This document shows positions 55,203 to 64,000 of a stretch of DNA of 64,000 nucleotides, piece by piece. The position numbers and the translations under genes were made by a program. The DNA lies in NCBI GenBank assembly GCA_020049855.1, contig JAGVLJ010000017.1:65239-129238 (forward strand), written 5' to 3'. Within the stretch, counting starts at the first letter, position 1. Every line of letters begins with the position of its first letter. The notes beneath the pieces are model-generated. The model was given only the letters and a program-made list of their open reading frames with translations. It searched no databases and was not told the origin of the DNA. This DNA is from Bacteroidia bacterium (GTDB lineage: Bacteria; Bacteroidota; Bacteroidia; UKL13-3).

Positions 55203-56018
55203 ATGATGTTTAAAAAAATCATCGGTTGTGTGTGCATAGTCCTGTTTATCCAGATAAGGGTTGCATGGGCTCAAACGGTTATGTCCGATTTTAGCAAAGA
55301 GGTGGTGACCGAAACATTTGATAACAACCAAATGCTATGGGAGTAAAACAGCAATGCGGATAAATTTTGTATCATAAGTGAGGGACTGTATTGTGTAAAG
55401 CGTCACAATACCGAAACGGGGGAGTTTTATTTAAACCCACTTATTCCTGCTCTTCATAGTTTTGTTCTTACTGTTCACTTTGCTCTTGATGCCAATAGCA
55501 ATAAAAATCAATCGGCCGGGGTGGTTTTTATGGCCGATGCCGATTTATTGAATCTGATGGTGCTGGAGATAAATGCCAACAAAGAATATAGACTTTGGAG
55601 TAAACGTGGTGATGAAAAAAAATACCTGAGCCTGGGTAATGAGCAGGGTTGGAAATAATCTACTTTACTTAAGGGAGGAAGTACTGCCAATACTCTGGAA
55701 ATACGAAGCGACAGTGGGAACTATGATATATTTTTTAATGGCTACCTTGCATGTAGCTTTGCAACGGAAAACTTTATAAGCGGCAATATTGGGTTGTATG
55801 TGGCAGCCAATACCTACGTAAATTTTGATTTCTTTTCGATTTTAAAAAAGAACATGCCAATGCAACAGGTGGTAAAACCCGTTGACGATGTGGGTAAGCA
55901 AAATGCAACTACCCCTGACGGTTTGGCCCTTACTCACCACCAAAGGCTCATTCTACTCGAAAATGAGGTAGAGGAATTACGCAAGCAGTTGGAAGCGTGC
56001 AAGTCACAAAAGCCGTAA
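55203..56018 (+). pseudogene. Exported lectin-fold-like gene broken by two in-frame TAA codons
   Basis: One frame runs unbroken from the ATG at 55203 to TAA at 56016 (271 codons) except for TAA at 55344 and TAA at 55656. It encodes a signal peptide (IIGCVCIVLFIQIRVAWAQ) and a beta-sandwich domain (FVLTVHFALDANSNKNQSAG, VVFMADADLLNLMVLEI, NIGLYVAANTYVNFDFFSIL), as in 3-keto-disaccharide hydrolase/concanavalin-type domains. It ends with a coiled coil (LILLENEVEELRKQLEAC). Codon frame and protein features persist across both stops, which suggests recent inactivation. Sequencing error or suppression is not excluded. Confidence 0.82.
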
Positions 56019-56073
56019 AAAACTTGCCCCTGCTTAAAAACTGCTAACTTCGCAGTTTCAAACATATTGTTTT

Positions 56074-56895
56074 ATGTCAACCCAAACCCATAAAGAAGCT
56101 AAAAAGGTGACTACGCACGTTTTGCAGGAAATGAAAATACGTGGGGAAAAAATTTCCATGCTCACCGCTTATGATTACAGCATGGCCAAAATTTTTGACG
56201 CTGCTAAAATAGATGTATTGCTGGTAGGCGATAGTGCAAGTAATGTGATGCACGGCCACCAAACTACCTTACCCATTACGCTGGATGAGATGATTTCTCA
56301 TGCAGCCTCAGTTATTAAAGCTGTTGACAGAGCCTTAGTGGTGGTAGATTTGCCATTTGGCTCTTATCAGGGAAATTCGAAAGCCGCGCTCAACTCCTCT
56401 ATCCGTATTATGAAAGAAGCAGAGGCGCATGCAGTAAAATTAGAGGGCGGAGAAGAAGTAGTAGAATCGGTGAAACGCATATTAACTGCGGGCATACCTG
56501 TTATGGGGCATTTAGGACTTACCCCGCAAAGCATTTATAAATTCGGCACGTATGAAGTGCGTGCTAAAGAAAATGCTGAAGCCGCCAAGTTGATTAACGA
56601 TGCAAGACTTTTGGAACAGGCCGGTTGTTTTGCACTGGTGCTCGAAAAAATTCCGGCAGCATTGGCCAAGCAGGTGGCAGAGTCGGTAAAGATTCCCATC
56701 ATAGGCATAGGAGCCGGCCCGCATGTTGATGGGCAGGTATTGGTGAGTCATGATATGCTTGGTATTAACAAAGATTTTTCACCCAAATTTTTGCGCAGAT
56801 ACCTTAACCTGTACGATGAAATTCAAAAAGCAGTGGAACATTACGTGGCTGATGTAAAATCAAGCGACTTCCCTAACGAAAAAGAACAATACTGA
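56074..56895 (+). CDS. panB: 3-Methyl-2-oxobutanoate hydroxymethyltransferase
   Basis: PanB transfers a hydroxymethyl group from methylene-tetrahydrofolate to alpha-ketoisovalerate, giving ketopantoate for coenzyme A synthesis. The 273-aa protein has [40 protein letters not shown] (metal and substrate site), [43 protein letters not shown] and [20 protein letters not shown]. The family length is complete. No other pantothenate genes are nearby. Confidence 0.98.
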   Translation: MSTQTHKEAKKVTTHVLQEMKIRGEKISMLTAYDYSMAKIFDAAKIDVLLVGDSASNVMHGHQTTLPITLDEMISHAASVIKAVDRALVVVDLPFGSYQGNSKAALNSSIRIMKEAEAHAVKLEGGEEVVESVKRILTAGIPVMGHLGLTPQSIYKFGTYEVRAKENAEAAKLINDARLLEQAGCFALVLEKIPAALAKQVAESVKIPIIGIGAGPHVDGQVLVSHDMLGINKDFSPKFLRRYLNLYDEIQKAVEHYVADVKSSDFPNEKEQY

Positions 56896-56933
56896 AGCTT
56901 GAAAAACTGAACAAAAACTTTAGGCTGTAATAT

Positions 56934-57662
56934 TTAAAACAAAACGCCAATTTTAGGGTGAAGTCTCAATACATCTCGACTTGGTTTGTATGTGCTGAAG
57001 TAGTATGGGTCGTCTTTGGGAAGCCTTGATTTCTCAAAGTAATGTGTGTATCCCATAAGTGCACCCACGTAAATGCGGTTGCCTAACACAATATCCAAGT
57101 TTGTACCTGTACCTAAGCCAATGCTGTTGTAGCGACAACCGCAGGTGTACAAAACATCATTAAATGCATTTTGGGATAAATACACCCATTCCTCGCCCCA
57201 CCTATAAGATAGTCCAGATGATACGTAAGAATTGAGCATTATGTACTTATTAATATTAATTTGCTTCAAATGATAATCAAATGACAAAGTAATGTCTGCA
57301 AAAGTTATAGCTAGAAGTTCACCTTTTTTTGCTTCACCAGTATTCAGTTTTGCCCAAGTATCATAGGATTCTCCAAATGAATATGAAGAAATACCAATCA
57401 TAGTCTTTTGACCAATTTTGTGTGCATATTTAATGTATGATGGGATTAAGGGTGATGTCGCTTCCATTCGAATAGGTAGCCAAGCTAACCATCCTTCACT
57501 TTGGTAACTCATTGGTTGCCGGTTAAAGAACAAAGCGGCACTTCCACCTACTTCAAATAAGTTTTTATGTATTCTTTTTTTAGTAGCTATGCTGTCAGCC
57601 AACGAAGCAGAATATGCGTGATAACTTATTACGCAGAGCGACATCAGTAGCAACTTTTTCAT
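56934..57662 (-). CDS. Outer-membrane beta-barrel protein of unknown function
   Basis: 242 aa with signal peptide (KLLLMSLCVISYHAYSAS). A barrel-like body follows, with alternating strands such as FEVGGSAALFFNRQPMSY and ADITLSFDYHLKQININKYI. The C-terminal strand RLHPKIGVLF ends in Phe. Two adjacent cysteines (CGCRYNS) are unusual in such proteins. I do not recognise the family. It is a single gene, convergent with panB. Confidence 0.72.
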   Translation of the reverse strand: MKKLLLMSLCVISYHAYSASLADSIATKKRIHKNLFEVGGSAALFFNRQPMSYQSEGWLAWLPIRMEATSPLIPSYIKYAHKIGQKTMIGISSYSFGESYDTWAKLNTGEAKKGELLAITFADITLSFDYHLKQININKYIMLNSYVSSGLSYRWGEEWVYLSQNAFNDVLYTCGCRYNSIGLGTGTNLDIVLGNRIYVGALMGYTHYFEKSRLPKDDPYYFSTYKPSRDVLRLHPKIGVLF

Positions 57663-57801
57663 AAAGTTATTCTTTTATAATATTTGCCGTAATCCTTCAA
57701 ACGTTTTTTCAAATGCAGTTTAAAAGTAAATAAAATAGTTGAAATAAGTAGATTTGAAAATTCTTAACTGAAATACAATTTGTATTAAATATGGTATCCA
57801 A

Positions 57802-58464
57802 TTGAATGCTCCTAAAGTTTTATTCGAAGACAATCACCTGATAGCCGCTTTTAAGAAAGCAGGCCAAACCGTACAACCCGAACCCGGGAAACCACTTAGT
57901 TTGGAAGACGAGGTGAAACACTACATCAAAGAAAAATACCAAAAACTGGGTGAAGTTTTTCTGGGAGTCATTCATCGGTTAGATATGCCTGTAAGCGGAG
58001 TGGTATTGTTTGCCCGAACTAGCAAGGCACTTGAGCGTATGAACAAACTGTTTCACGACAGAGAGGTACAAAAATGGTATATCGCTAATGTACATGGATC
58101 TCCGGATAATGACAATGCTTTGGTGACACACTACCTGAAGCGTGATGAGAAACGTAATTTTACCAAAGCATTTGTGAACGAAGCTCAGGGAACACAAAAA
58201 GCGCAACTTGAATATGAGGTGCTGTTGCATAAAAAAAATAGTACCATCCTGAAAATAAAATTACTTACCGGGCGCAAACATCAGATACGGGCTCAACTCG
58301 CTGCATTAGGTTGCCCAATAATCGGAGATACCAAATACGGTTCTGATAAACCATTGCCTGAACATGCTATACGCCTTCAATCGGCCGAACTTTCTTTTAA
58401 CCATCCGATTACAGGAGTAGAAATTGTTATTAAAGCCGGAGAACCTTCGTGGGGTAATGCATAA
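57802..58464 (+). CDS. RluA-family RNA pseudouridine synthase
   Basis: 220 aa. Pseudouridine synthases isomerise uridine in rRNA or tRNA. The catalytic motif is GVIHRLDMPVSGVVLFA with Asp61. LEYEVLLHKKNSTILKIKLL and TGRKHQIRAQLAALGCPIIG follow, then KYGSDKPL. No N-terminal S4 domain is present, and the short length fits the RluC/TruC-like single-domain group. The target RNA cannot be told. The start is TTG at 57802, giving MNAPKVLFEDNHLIAAFKKA, the normal family N-terminus. Confidence 0.93.
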   Translation: MNAPKVLFEDNHLIAAFKKAGQTVQPEPGKPLSLEDEVKHYIKEKYQKLGEVFLGVIHRLDMPVSGVVLFARTSKALERMNKLFHDREVQKWYIANVHGSPDNDNALVTHYLKRDEKRNFTKAFVNEAQGTQKAQLEYEVLLHKKNSTILKIKLLTGRKHQIRAQLAALGCPIIGDTKYGSDKPLPEHAIRLQSAELSFNHPITGVEIVIKAGEPSWGNA

Positions 58465-58656
58465 TAGTTATGCAAACCGTTGCGACTTTAGAAAGGCTTA
58501 ACATTCTTATTACACCCAATTAAATTAAATAGTGTCCTATTCTATGCGGTCTGGGTATGGCTTTGAAAAAACTGATATTATGTTTATTATCAACAACACA
58601 ACCTATTTTTAACTTATACATAACACATCGCTTCTAATGTTAATTAATCGCAAATT

Positions 58657-58684
58657 TTAACATTAACTTAACATTGTATTAAAC
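58657..58684 (+). promoter_or_regulatory. Pho-box-like direct repeats upstream of the phosphate operon
   Basis: TTAACA (58657-58662), TTAACA (58668-58673) and TTAAAC (58679-58684) recur at exactly 11-bp steps. PhoB and PhoP regulators bind direct repeats spaced by one helical turn; the Bacillus PhoP site is TTAACA-like with 5-base gaps, as here. They lie 70 bases before the porin start. The rest of this 290-base intergenic region (58465-58754) is AT-rich, with no gene seen. Confidence 0.6.
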
Positions 58685-58754
58685 TTCAGGTCACAATTTA
58701 TTAAGACGTTTGCATCATAAAATTTGTTAATCAATAAATAAATTAATTAATAAT

Positions 58755-60014
58755 ATGATAATACAAGGAAATTCCCTAGGTGGGTTAAATTTCAAAAGCC
58801 TCAGATATGGGATACTATTGTTTTTATTAACGGGCTTCACTTCTTTACTTGGTGCTCAAACACCAGGGGATAGCCTGGCTTTTAAAAAGCCACAATCAAC
58901 CAAAAAGTGGTTTGAAGCAATTTCAATAAGGGGTTATGCACAGGTACGATATAATAGACTTTTTGAAACAAATGGTAAACTTAAGTGTGAGCAATGTGAC
59001 AAGAGTTGGGGTCAGAACGGAGGTTTTTTTATAAGACGCATGCGAATTATTTTTTATGGGCAAATTAGTTCTAATGTTTATTTTTACGTTCAGCCAGATT
59101 TTGCCAGTTCGGCTTCTTCTACAAATCTTCACTTTAGTCAGTTACGTGATGCGTATTTTGATATCGGACTTGATAGGAATAATGAATTTAGATTAAGAGT
59201 AGGTCAGAGTAAGGTTCCGTTTGGGTTTGAAAACATGCAGTCAAGTCAAAATCGACTTCCTCTTGACAGAAATGATGCTCTTAATAGTGCGTTATCAAAT
59301 GAACGAGATTTGGGAGTGTTTTTTTATTGGGCTCCACAGAAAACTAGAAAATTGTTTTCAGATTTAGTAAAGGATGGGTTAAAGGGGTCAGGAGATTATG
59401 GAGTAGTTGGTTTTGGCGTTTATAACGGGCAAACTGCCAATAAACCGGAATTAAATAATGAACTTCATACTGTTGCGCGGGTTACTTATCCATTTACAAT
59501 AGGAAAACAAATAATTGAGCCCGGCATTCAAGGTTATTCTGGGATGTTTGTGATACCAAAAGATCAGCTAACCGCAGGTGTGAAAACTAATAGCAATAGA
59601 AGTTATGCAGATGAAAGGGTAGCCGCTTCATTTATTATGTATCCAAAACCAATAGGGATTCAGGCTGAATACAATGTGGGACGGGGACCTGAGTATAATA
59701 AGAAAACTGATTCTATTGAAGTGAAAAACCTTAAAGGAGGCTATATAACACTTTCCTACCTGACAAGAATAAAAAGCCATATTCTAATTCCATTTAGCAG
59801 GATACAATATTATGCAGGTGGGAAAAAACATGAAACTGATGCACGTAGCTATAAAGTAAATGAACTGGAAATTGGAGTGGAGTGGCAACCTGTACCCCAA
59901 TTTGAACTGGTTACTATGTATACTATTTCATCCCGTAGATTTGAGGACTTTGCAACAAAGCTCAATTTTCAACGGGGTAATTTGTTGCGTTTGCAGGCAC
60001 AAATCAATTTTTAA
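58755..60014 (+). CDS. Phosphate-selective porin O/P family protein
   Basis: 419 aa with a signal segment (YGILLFLLTGFTSLLGAQ) and a 16- to 18-strand-type barrel of the OprO/OprP group. It shows FFIRRMRIIFYGQISSNVYF, QLRDAYFDIGL, FRLRVGQSKVPFGFENMQSS and a C-terminal FQRGNLLRLQAQINF ending in Phe. OprP-type porins admit phosphate or polyphosphate through the outer membrane. The gene opens a run of Pst genes in the same direction with 23 bases to pstS, so it should serve phosphate uptake. Confidence 0.9.
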   Translation: MIIQGNSLGGLNFKSLRYGILLFLLTGFTSLLGAQTPGDSLAFKKPQSTKKWFEAISIRGYAQVRYNRLFETNGKLKCEQCDKSWGQNGGFFIRRMRIIFYGQISSNVYFYVQPDFASSASSTNLHFSQLRDAYFDIGLDRNNEFRLRVGQSKVPFGFENMQSSQNRLPLDRNDALNSALSNERDLGVFFYWAPQKTRKLFSDLVKDGLKGSGDYGVVGFGVYNGQTANKPELNNELHTVARVTYPFTIGKQIIEPGIQGYSGMFVIPKDQLTAGVKTNSNRSYADERVAASFIMYPKPIGIQAEYNVGRGPEYNKKTDSIEVKNLKGGYITLSYLTRIKSHILIPFSRIQYYAGGKKHETDARSYKVNELEIGVEWQPVPQFELVTMYTISSRRFEDFATKLNFQRGNLLRLQAQINF

Positions 60015-60037
60015 TCTTTGTAAAGTTTGATAATATT

Positions 60038-60853
60038 ATGAAAAGAATTATTTCAATTGGAGTGCTGAGTATAATTACATTCTATAATGTGAATGCTCAG
60101 AAGCTAAAAGGAAGTGATACAGTGCTGCCACTTGCCCAAAAAGAAGCAGAGGCGTATATGAAAAAAAATAAAGCCGCCCGAATTACTGTAACAGGTGGTG
60201 GAAGCGGGGTAGGAATATCGGCACTTTTAGAAAACACTACCGACATAGCGATGGCTTCGCGTAAAATGAAGCTTAGCGAGAAAATGAAAATAACTGAAAG
60301 TAAAAGGTCGGTTGTAGAAACGGTAGTGGCCTATGATGCATTGGCTGTAATTGTGAATCCTGCCAATGCGGTGAGCCAGTTAACACGTGAGCAATTAGAA
60401 GGTATTTTTACAGGTAAAATTAAAAACTGGAAAGACCTAGGTGGTGAAAATATGCCAATTGTGGTATATGGAAGGGAAAGCAGTTCGGGTACTTATGACT
60501 TTTTTAAGGAGCATGTGCTTAATAATAAGAATTATGCACCATCTGTTATGAGTATGCCTGCTACCGGAGCTATAGTTCAATCGGTTAGTCAAACAAAAGG
60601 GGCTATTGGGTACGTAGGTTTAGCTTATGTTGAAACCAATGTAAAGGCCTTAAAAGTTTCATTTGATAAAGGGAAAAAATACATTGTGCCTACCGTTGCT
60701 ACTGCAAAAGATAAATCATATCCTATTGCTCGCCCCTTGTTTTTTTATTATGTTGCCAGTTCAGCAAAAATGGTAAAGCCTTTTGTTGACTTTATTCTAT
60801 CGCCCGAAGGACAACGAATTGTTGAACAGGAAGGATTTATTACATTGAAGTAA
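60038..60853 (+). CDS. pstS: Phosphate-binding periplasmic protein
   Basis: 271 aa with signal peptide (ISIGVLSIITFYNVNAQ). PstS captures phosphate and hands it to PstCA. Phosphate-site loops are LKGSDTVLPLAQKEAEAY, GGGSGVGISALLENTTDIAM, YGRESSSGTYDFF and an ATGAIVQSVSQTKGAIGYVG segment. The region around residues 107-137 (VNPANAVSQLTREQLEGIF, then NWKDLGG) is echoed inside the PstC permease encoded next. The gene is complete and 5 bases from pstC. Confidence 0.96.
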   Translation: MKRIISIGVLSIITFYNVNAQKLKGSDTVLPLAQKEAEAYMKKNKAARITVTGGGSGVGISALLENTTDIAMASRKMKLSEKMKITESKRSVVETVVAYDALAVIVNPANAVSQLTREQLEGIFTGKIKNWKDLGGENMPIVVYGRESSSGTYDFFKEHVLNNKNYAPSVMSMPATGAIVQSVSQTKGAIGYVGLAYVETNVKALKVSFDKGKKYIVPTVATAKDKSYPIARPLFFYYVASSAKMVKPFVDFILSPEGQRIVEQEGFITLK

Positions 60854-60858
60854 CTGGT

Positions 60859-62061
60859 TTGAAAAAAATATTCGAAAAAGCAGCACATGCTGTTCTTTTT
60901 ACCAGCAGCACGGTAAGTATAATTACGGTGCTGCTGATTATTTTGTTTCTTTTCCGTGAGGGGGTAGGGCTTTTCGGTAAAAAACCAATTGAAGATGGTC
61001 AGGTTTTACTGGTAAATAAATTAAATCCAGTTTCTAAATTAACTTCCGATGAATTGAAGAATATTTTTGATCAGGAATATACCAATTGGAGAAAGGTAGG
61101 TGGCACTAATGACAGCATCCTGCTTTTTCGAATAGACGACATTTTTAATTATTACACGGAAGAAGAACTAGCCGGAATAGATACCAATATACAATTGCTT
61201 AATGAAAAGGTGAGCGAACTGGTTGGCAAACAAATTGGGATGGTGGCATTTATTTCCAAAACGCAGTTGGTACTGAATAATAAAGTGAAAATAATTGAAG
61301 TGGAACCCGTATCGGTGTCAGGTTTTTTTGGAGGAGAATTATGGTTTCCTACTTCTCAGCCGGCTGCACAATTTGGTGTTTTGCCGTTGCTTTTGGGAAC
61401 ATTGTGGGTTAGTTTACTGGCTATTTTAATTGCCTTACCTTTTGGATTGGCTACTGCGGTTTATATGGCTGAAATTGCACGTCCGTCTGTTCGTAGCATG
61501 TTAAAACCTGTTGTAGAACTTTTAGCCGGAATCCCTTCTGTGGTGTATGGATTTTTCGGATTGATTGTCATTGTGCCATTGGTTCAGCAGCTATTCAATT
61601 TGCCTGTAGGAGAAACCGGATTGGCCGGAAGTATTGTGTTAGCCATAATGGCTCTCCCTACTATCATCACCGTAGCCGAAGACTCTATCCGAAATACACC
61701 CCGTTCAATGAAAGAAGCTAGTTTGGCGTTAGGTGCAACTCACTGGCAAACCATTTACCGGGTTATAATCCCATATGCGTCATCGGGAATTACGGCTGCG
61801 GTTATTCTTGGCATTGGGCGTGCCATAGGCGAAACAATGGCGGTTCTAATGGTAACCGGGAATGCGGCCATCATACCTCATACCATTCTGCAACCTATGC
61901 GTACCATTCCGGCTACCATAGCTGCTGAATTGGGTGAAGCAGCTAAAGGCGGAATGCATTATAAAGCCCTTTTTGCGTTGGGGTGTATTTTGTTTTTGAT
62001 TACAATGCTGGTGAATATAACAGTTGAGTTTATTTCAGGGGGTAAAAGAATTAAACGATGA
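60859..62061 (+). CDS. pstC: Phosphate ABC transporter permease PstC with a PstS-like insertion
   Basis: 400 aa, roughly 80-100 residues longer than common PstC proteins. TM1 is at residues 12-33. Residues 45-150 form a soluble insertion with VNKLNPVSKLTSDELKNIF and NWRKVGG, closely resembling residues 107-137 of PstS. About 14 of 31 aligned positions are identical by eye, and a later GKQIGMVAFIS echoes KGAIGYVGLAY of PstS. The transporter core follows with five more helices and the EAA-type loop MKEASLALGATHWQTIYRVI. The start is TTG at 60859. pstA overlaps its end by 4 bases. Confidence 0.95.
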   Translation: MKKIFEKAAHAVLFTSSTVSIITVLLIILFLFREGVGLFGKKPIEDGQVLLVNKLNPVSKLTSDELKNIFDQEYTNWRKVGGTNDSILLFRIDDIFNYYTEEELAGIDTNIQLLNEKVSELVGKQIGMVAFISKTQLVLNNKVKIIEVEPVSVSGFFGGELWFPTSQPAAQFGVLPLLLGTLWVSLLAILIALPFGLATAVYMAEIARPSVRSMLKPVVELLAGIPSVVYGFFGLIVIVPLVQQLFNLPVGETGLAGSIVLAIMALPTIITVAEDSIRNTPRSMKEASLALGATHWQTIYRVIIPYASSGITAAVILGIGRAIGETMAVLMVTGNAAIIPHTILQPMRTIPATIAAELGEAAKGGMHYKALFALGCILFLITMLVNITVEFISGGKRIKR

Positions 62062-62915
62062 AGACAAAAAATATCTCTGAGTTTATAGCATTCAATATTT
62101 TTAGGCTGCTCAGTTTGATTATTGTATTGGTATTAGTTGCTATCCTTTCCTTCATTGTAGTACGGGGCGTCAAGGTAATTAGTTGGGAATTTATCACTTC
62201 TATGCCCAAAGAGGGAATGACTCAAGGAGGTATTTTTCCGGCAATAGTTGGTACACTTTGTTTAGTTACCGGCAGTATGGTATTTGCTTTCCCTCTTGGA
62301 GTGCTCTCCGGAATCTATATGAACGAGTATATGAGAGCCACCTGGTTTAAGAAATTTATGAAGCTTATGACAAATAATCTGGCTGGTGTTCCTTCTATTG
62401 TCTTCGGTTTATTCGGGATGAGCTTGTTTGTAAATACGCTTGGCTTTGGAGATAGTATTCTTGCGGGTTCGCTTACCTTAGGCTTGCTTTCGCTGCCCGT
62501 AATTATTCGTACTACAGAGGAAGCTTTAAAAGGGATTGACAATACCTATCGCGAAGGGAGTTATGCACTAGGTGCAACAAAACTACAAACCATTCGCAGA
62601 GTTATTTTGCCAATGGCCTATCCAAATATCATTACCGGATTTATTCTCTCAGTAGGAAGGGTATCGGGCGAAACTGCCCCTATTTTATTTACTGTTGCAG
62701 CCTATTTTTTACCCAAACTTCCATCTGGAGTTTTTGATCAGGTAATGGCTCTTCCATATCATTTGTATGTAATTACCACCAGTGGAACCAACGTAGAAAC
62801 CAGTCGGGGAATGGCTTACGGAACCGCTTTGGTTTTAATAATTATGGTACTTGTATTAAACATTTCGGCTACTCTTATACGAAAGAAGCTGAATAAAAAA
62901 ATGAAAGCAAATTAA
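62058..62915 (+). CDS. pstA: Phosphate ABC transporter permease PstA
   Basis: 285 aa with six membrane helices. PstA-specific segments are [52 protein letters not shown], the EAA loop [20 protein letters not shown] and [18 protein letters not shown]. It forms the phosphate channel with PstC. The ATG lies inside the last codons of pstC (ATGA overlap), showing translational coupling. pstB begins 1 base after its stop. Confidence 0.97.
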   Translation: MKTKNISEFIAFNIFRLLSLIIVLVLVAILSFIVVRGVKVISWEFITSMPKEGMTQGGIFPAIVGTLCLVTGSMVFAFPLGVLSGIYMNEYMRATWFKKFMKLMTNNLAGVPSIVFGLFGMSLFVNTLGFGDSILAGSLTLGLLSLPVIIRTTEEALKGIDNTYREGSYALGATKLQTIRRVILPMAYPNIITGFILSVGRVSGETAPILFTVAAYFLPKLPSGVFDQVMALPYHLYVITTSGTNVETSRGMAYGTALVLIIMVLVLNISATLIRKKLNKKMKAN

Positions 62916-62916
62916 C

Positions 62917-63666
62917 ATGATTGAGTCTAAAAATCTGAATTTATATTACGGGCAATACCATGCGTTAAAAGACATTTCGCTTTCAATGCCACCTAAATCT
63001 GTTACGGCTTTAATAGGTCCTTCAGGTTGCGGAAAATCTACCTTTCTACGCACACTTAATCGCATGAATGATTTGATTCCGGGAGTAAGGATTGATGGTG
63101 ATGTATTGATTGACGGGAAAGACATTTATAAAGATAAAAAAATGGATATTGATGTACTACGGAAAAACGTTGGAATGGTATTTCAAAAGGCTAATCCGTT
63201 TCCTAAATCAATATTTGAAAATGTAGCCTATGGCTTGCGTGTGAATGGAGTACGAGATGAGTCTTTTATAAAGGAGCGGGTAGAAAAAAGTTTAAAACAG
63301 GCGGCTTTGTGGGGGGAGGTGAAAGATGTATTAAAAAAATCAGCTTTGGCATTATCAGGTGGACAACAGCAACGACTTTGCATAGCGAGGGCACTTGCCG
63401 TTGAGCCGCACGTATTGCTTATGGATGAGCCTGCCTCGGCACTCGATCCCATCTCAACTTCAAAAATTGAAGAATTAATTCACGAGCTAAAACGGGATTT
63501 TACGATAGCAATAGTTACACATAATATGCAGCAGGCAGCACGGGTAAGCGATTATACAGCATTTTTTTACCTTGGCGAATTGGTTGAGTTGGATGAAACG
63601 AAGGCCATTTTTATAAATCCTAAAAAGGAGCAAACCCAAAATTATATTACAGGTCGGTTTGGATAA
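62917..63666 (+). CDS. pstB: Phosphate ABC transporter ATP-binding protein
   Basis: 249 aa. PstB hydrolyses ATP to drive phosphate import. It has Walker [31 protein letters not shown]-loop [20 protein letters not shown], the signature [20 protein letters not shown], Walker [14 protein letters not shown] and H-loop [20 protein letters not shown]. It has the usual PstB length and the RTLNRMNDL stretch specific to this subfamily. It is the fifth gene of the phosphate operon, 15 bases before phoU. Confidence 0.98.
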   Translation: MIESKNLNLYYGQYHALKDISLSMPPKSVTALIGPSGCGKSTFLRTLNRMNDLIPGVRIDGDVLIDGKDIYKDKKMDIDVLRKNVGMVFQKANPFPKSIFENVAYGLRVNGVRDESFIKERVEKSLKQAALWGEVKDVLKKSALALSGGQQQRLCIARALAVEPHVLLMDEPASALDPISTSKIEELIHELKRDFTIAIVTHNMQQAARVSDYTAFFYLGELVELDETKAIFINPKKEQTQNYITGRFG

Positions 63667-63681
63667 TTAATGTAAAACAGA

Positions 63682-64000
63682 ATGACACATTTAGAGGAAG
63701 AATTAAAGGCGTTGAAAAAAGAAGTGACCATCATGTTTATGTTGGTTCATTCGCAGTTGGCAAAAGCAAATAAGGCCTTGCACGAGTTGGATAAGGACTT
63801 GGCACATGAAATATTGCTAACCGAAAAAAGAGTCAATGCTCAGGAATTAAGTATTGATCGCGATTGTGAAAATTTTCTGGCGTTATATAACCCTGTAGCG
63901 GTTGATCTTCGCTATATATTAGCTGTTTTAAAAATTAATAGTAACCTGGAACGCACGGGTGATATTGCTGAGGGGATTGCTCGTTTTCTATTAGAGTCAG
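63682..64000 (+). CDS. phoU: Phosphate signalling complex protein PhoU, cut off by window edge
   Basis: The frame from the ATG at 63682 is open to the right edge (106 codons). It shows the first PhoU helical bundle: LEEELKALKKEVTIMFMLVH, VNAQELSIDRDCENFLALYN, PVAVDLRYILAVLKINSNLE and RTGDIAEGIARF. These residues are the metal- and helix-packing motifs of PhoU, which links PstB to the Pho sensor kinase. It ends the phosphate operon as usual. Confidence 0.92.
   Translation, partial: MTHLEEELKALKKEVTIMFMLVHSQLAKANKALHELDKDLAHEILLTEKRVNAQELSIDRDCENFLALYNPVAVDLRYILAVLKINSNLERTGDIAEGIARFLLES

Overview
The window comes from the chromosome of a Bacteroidota bacterium, probably of the Chitinophagales/Sphingobacteriales type. 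The evidence is a full-length SprA (type IX secretion translocon) between ruvA and gcvH-vanZ, a T9SS C-terminal sorting domain, DUF4249-, DUF4382- and DUF4139-type envelope proteins, a GH3-family acyl-adenylate protein, and promoters of the phylum-specific form TTG-N19/20-TAnnTTTG. The DNA is AT-rich, Shine-Dalgarno sequences are mostly absent, and several genes can only start at TTG. No phage, integrative element, insertion sequence or CRISPR array was seen. It reads as core chromosome with a few decaying genes.

Layout. 1-3.9 kb: 3' part of a Pif1/RecD-like helicase, a palindromic REP-like repeat, a GNAT acetyltransferase, pdxJ, a MORN-repeat lipoprotein, an AHSA1-type gene broken by an in-frame TAG, and a MmcQ/YjbR protein. 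4-12.6 kb: ruvA-sprA-gcvH-vanZ. 12.6-18 kb (minus): menA-menC, then a three-gene envelope operon (CsgG-like TPR lipoprotein, LPP20/FlgT-like lipoprotein, small exported protein). 18.3-24.6 kb: gcvP, an SGNH hydrolase-MBOAT acyltransferase pair, and idi. 24.6-32.8 kb (minus): two Fe-S oxidoreductase subunits separated by a 1,235-aa T9SS cargo protein, followed by a large membrane protein. 32.9-33.4 kb: tRNA-Phe and tRNA-Leu with their terminators. 33.5-36.7 kb: rseP, an outer-membrane protein, dxr. 36.8-41.9 kb (minus): DUF4382 lipoprotein, outer-membrane protein, sigma-54-dependent response regulator and hybrid histidine kinase. 42-48.6 kb (minus): GH3 protein, DUF4139 protein, acyl-CoA carboxylase beta subunit, rsmG, family 2 glycosyltransferase. 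48.8-55.1 kb: an exported protein, cold-shock gene, GAF histidine kinase, a decayed gene, dnaK, and a DUF4249-like lipoprotein. 55.2-58.5 kb: a gene broken by two in-frame TAA codons, panB, an outer-membrane protein and a pseudouridine synthase. 58.7-64 kb: a phosphate operon (porin, pstS, pstC, pstA, pstB, phoU cut by the window edge) preceded by three 11-bp-spaced TTAACA-like repeats.

How the genes connect. SprA would export the T9SS cargo protein. dxr and idi supply isoprenoids, and menA/menC make menaquinone from them. gcvH and gcvP are two parts of the glycine cleavage system. The Pst operon takes up phosphate behind a dedicated porin. The most unusual items are a PstC permease carrying an insertion that resembles a piece of PstS, a Pho-box-like array of the Bacillus type, a sigma-54-like promoter beside the NtrC-type regulator, and a set of genes whose otherwise intact frames are broken by nonsense codons.
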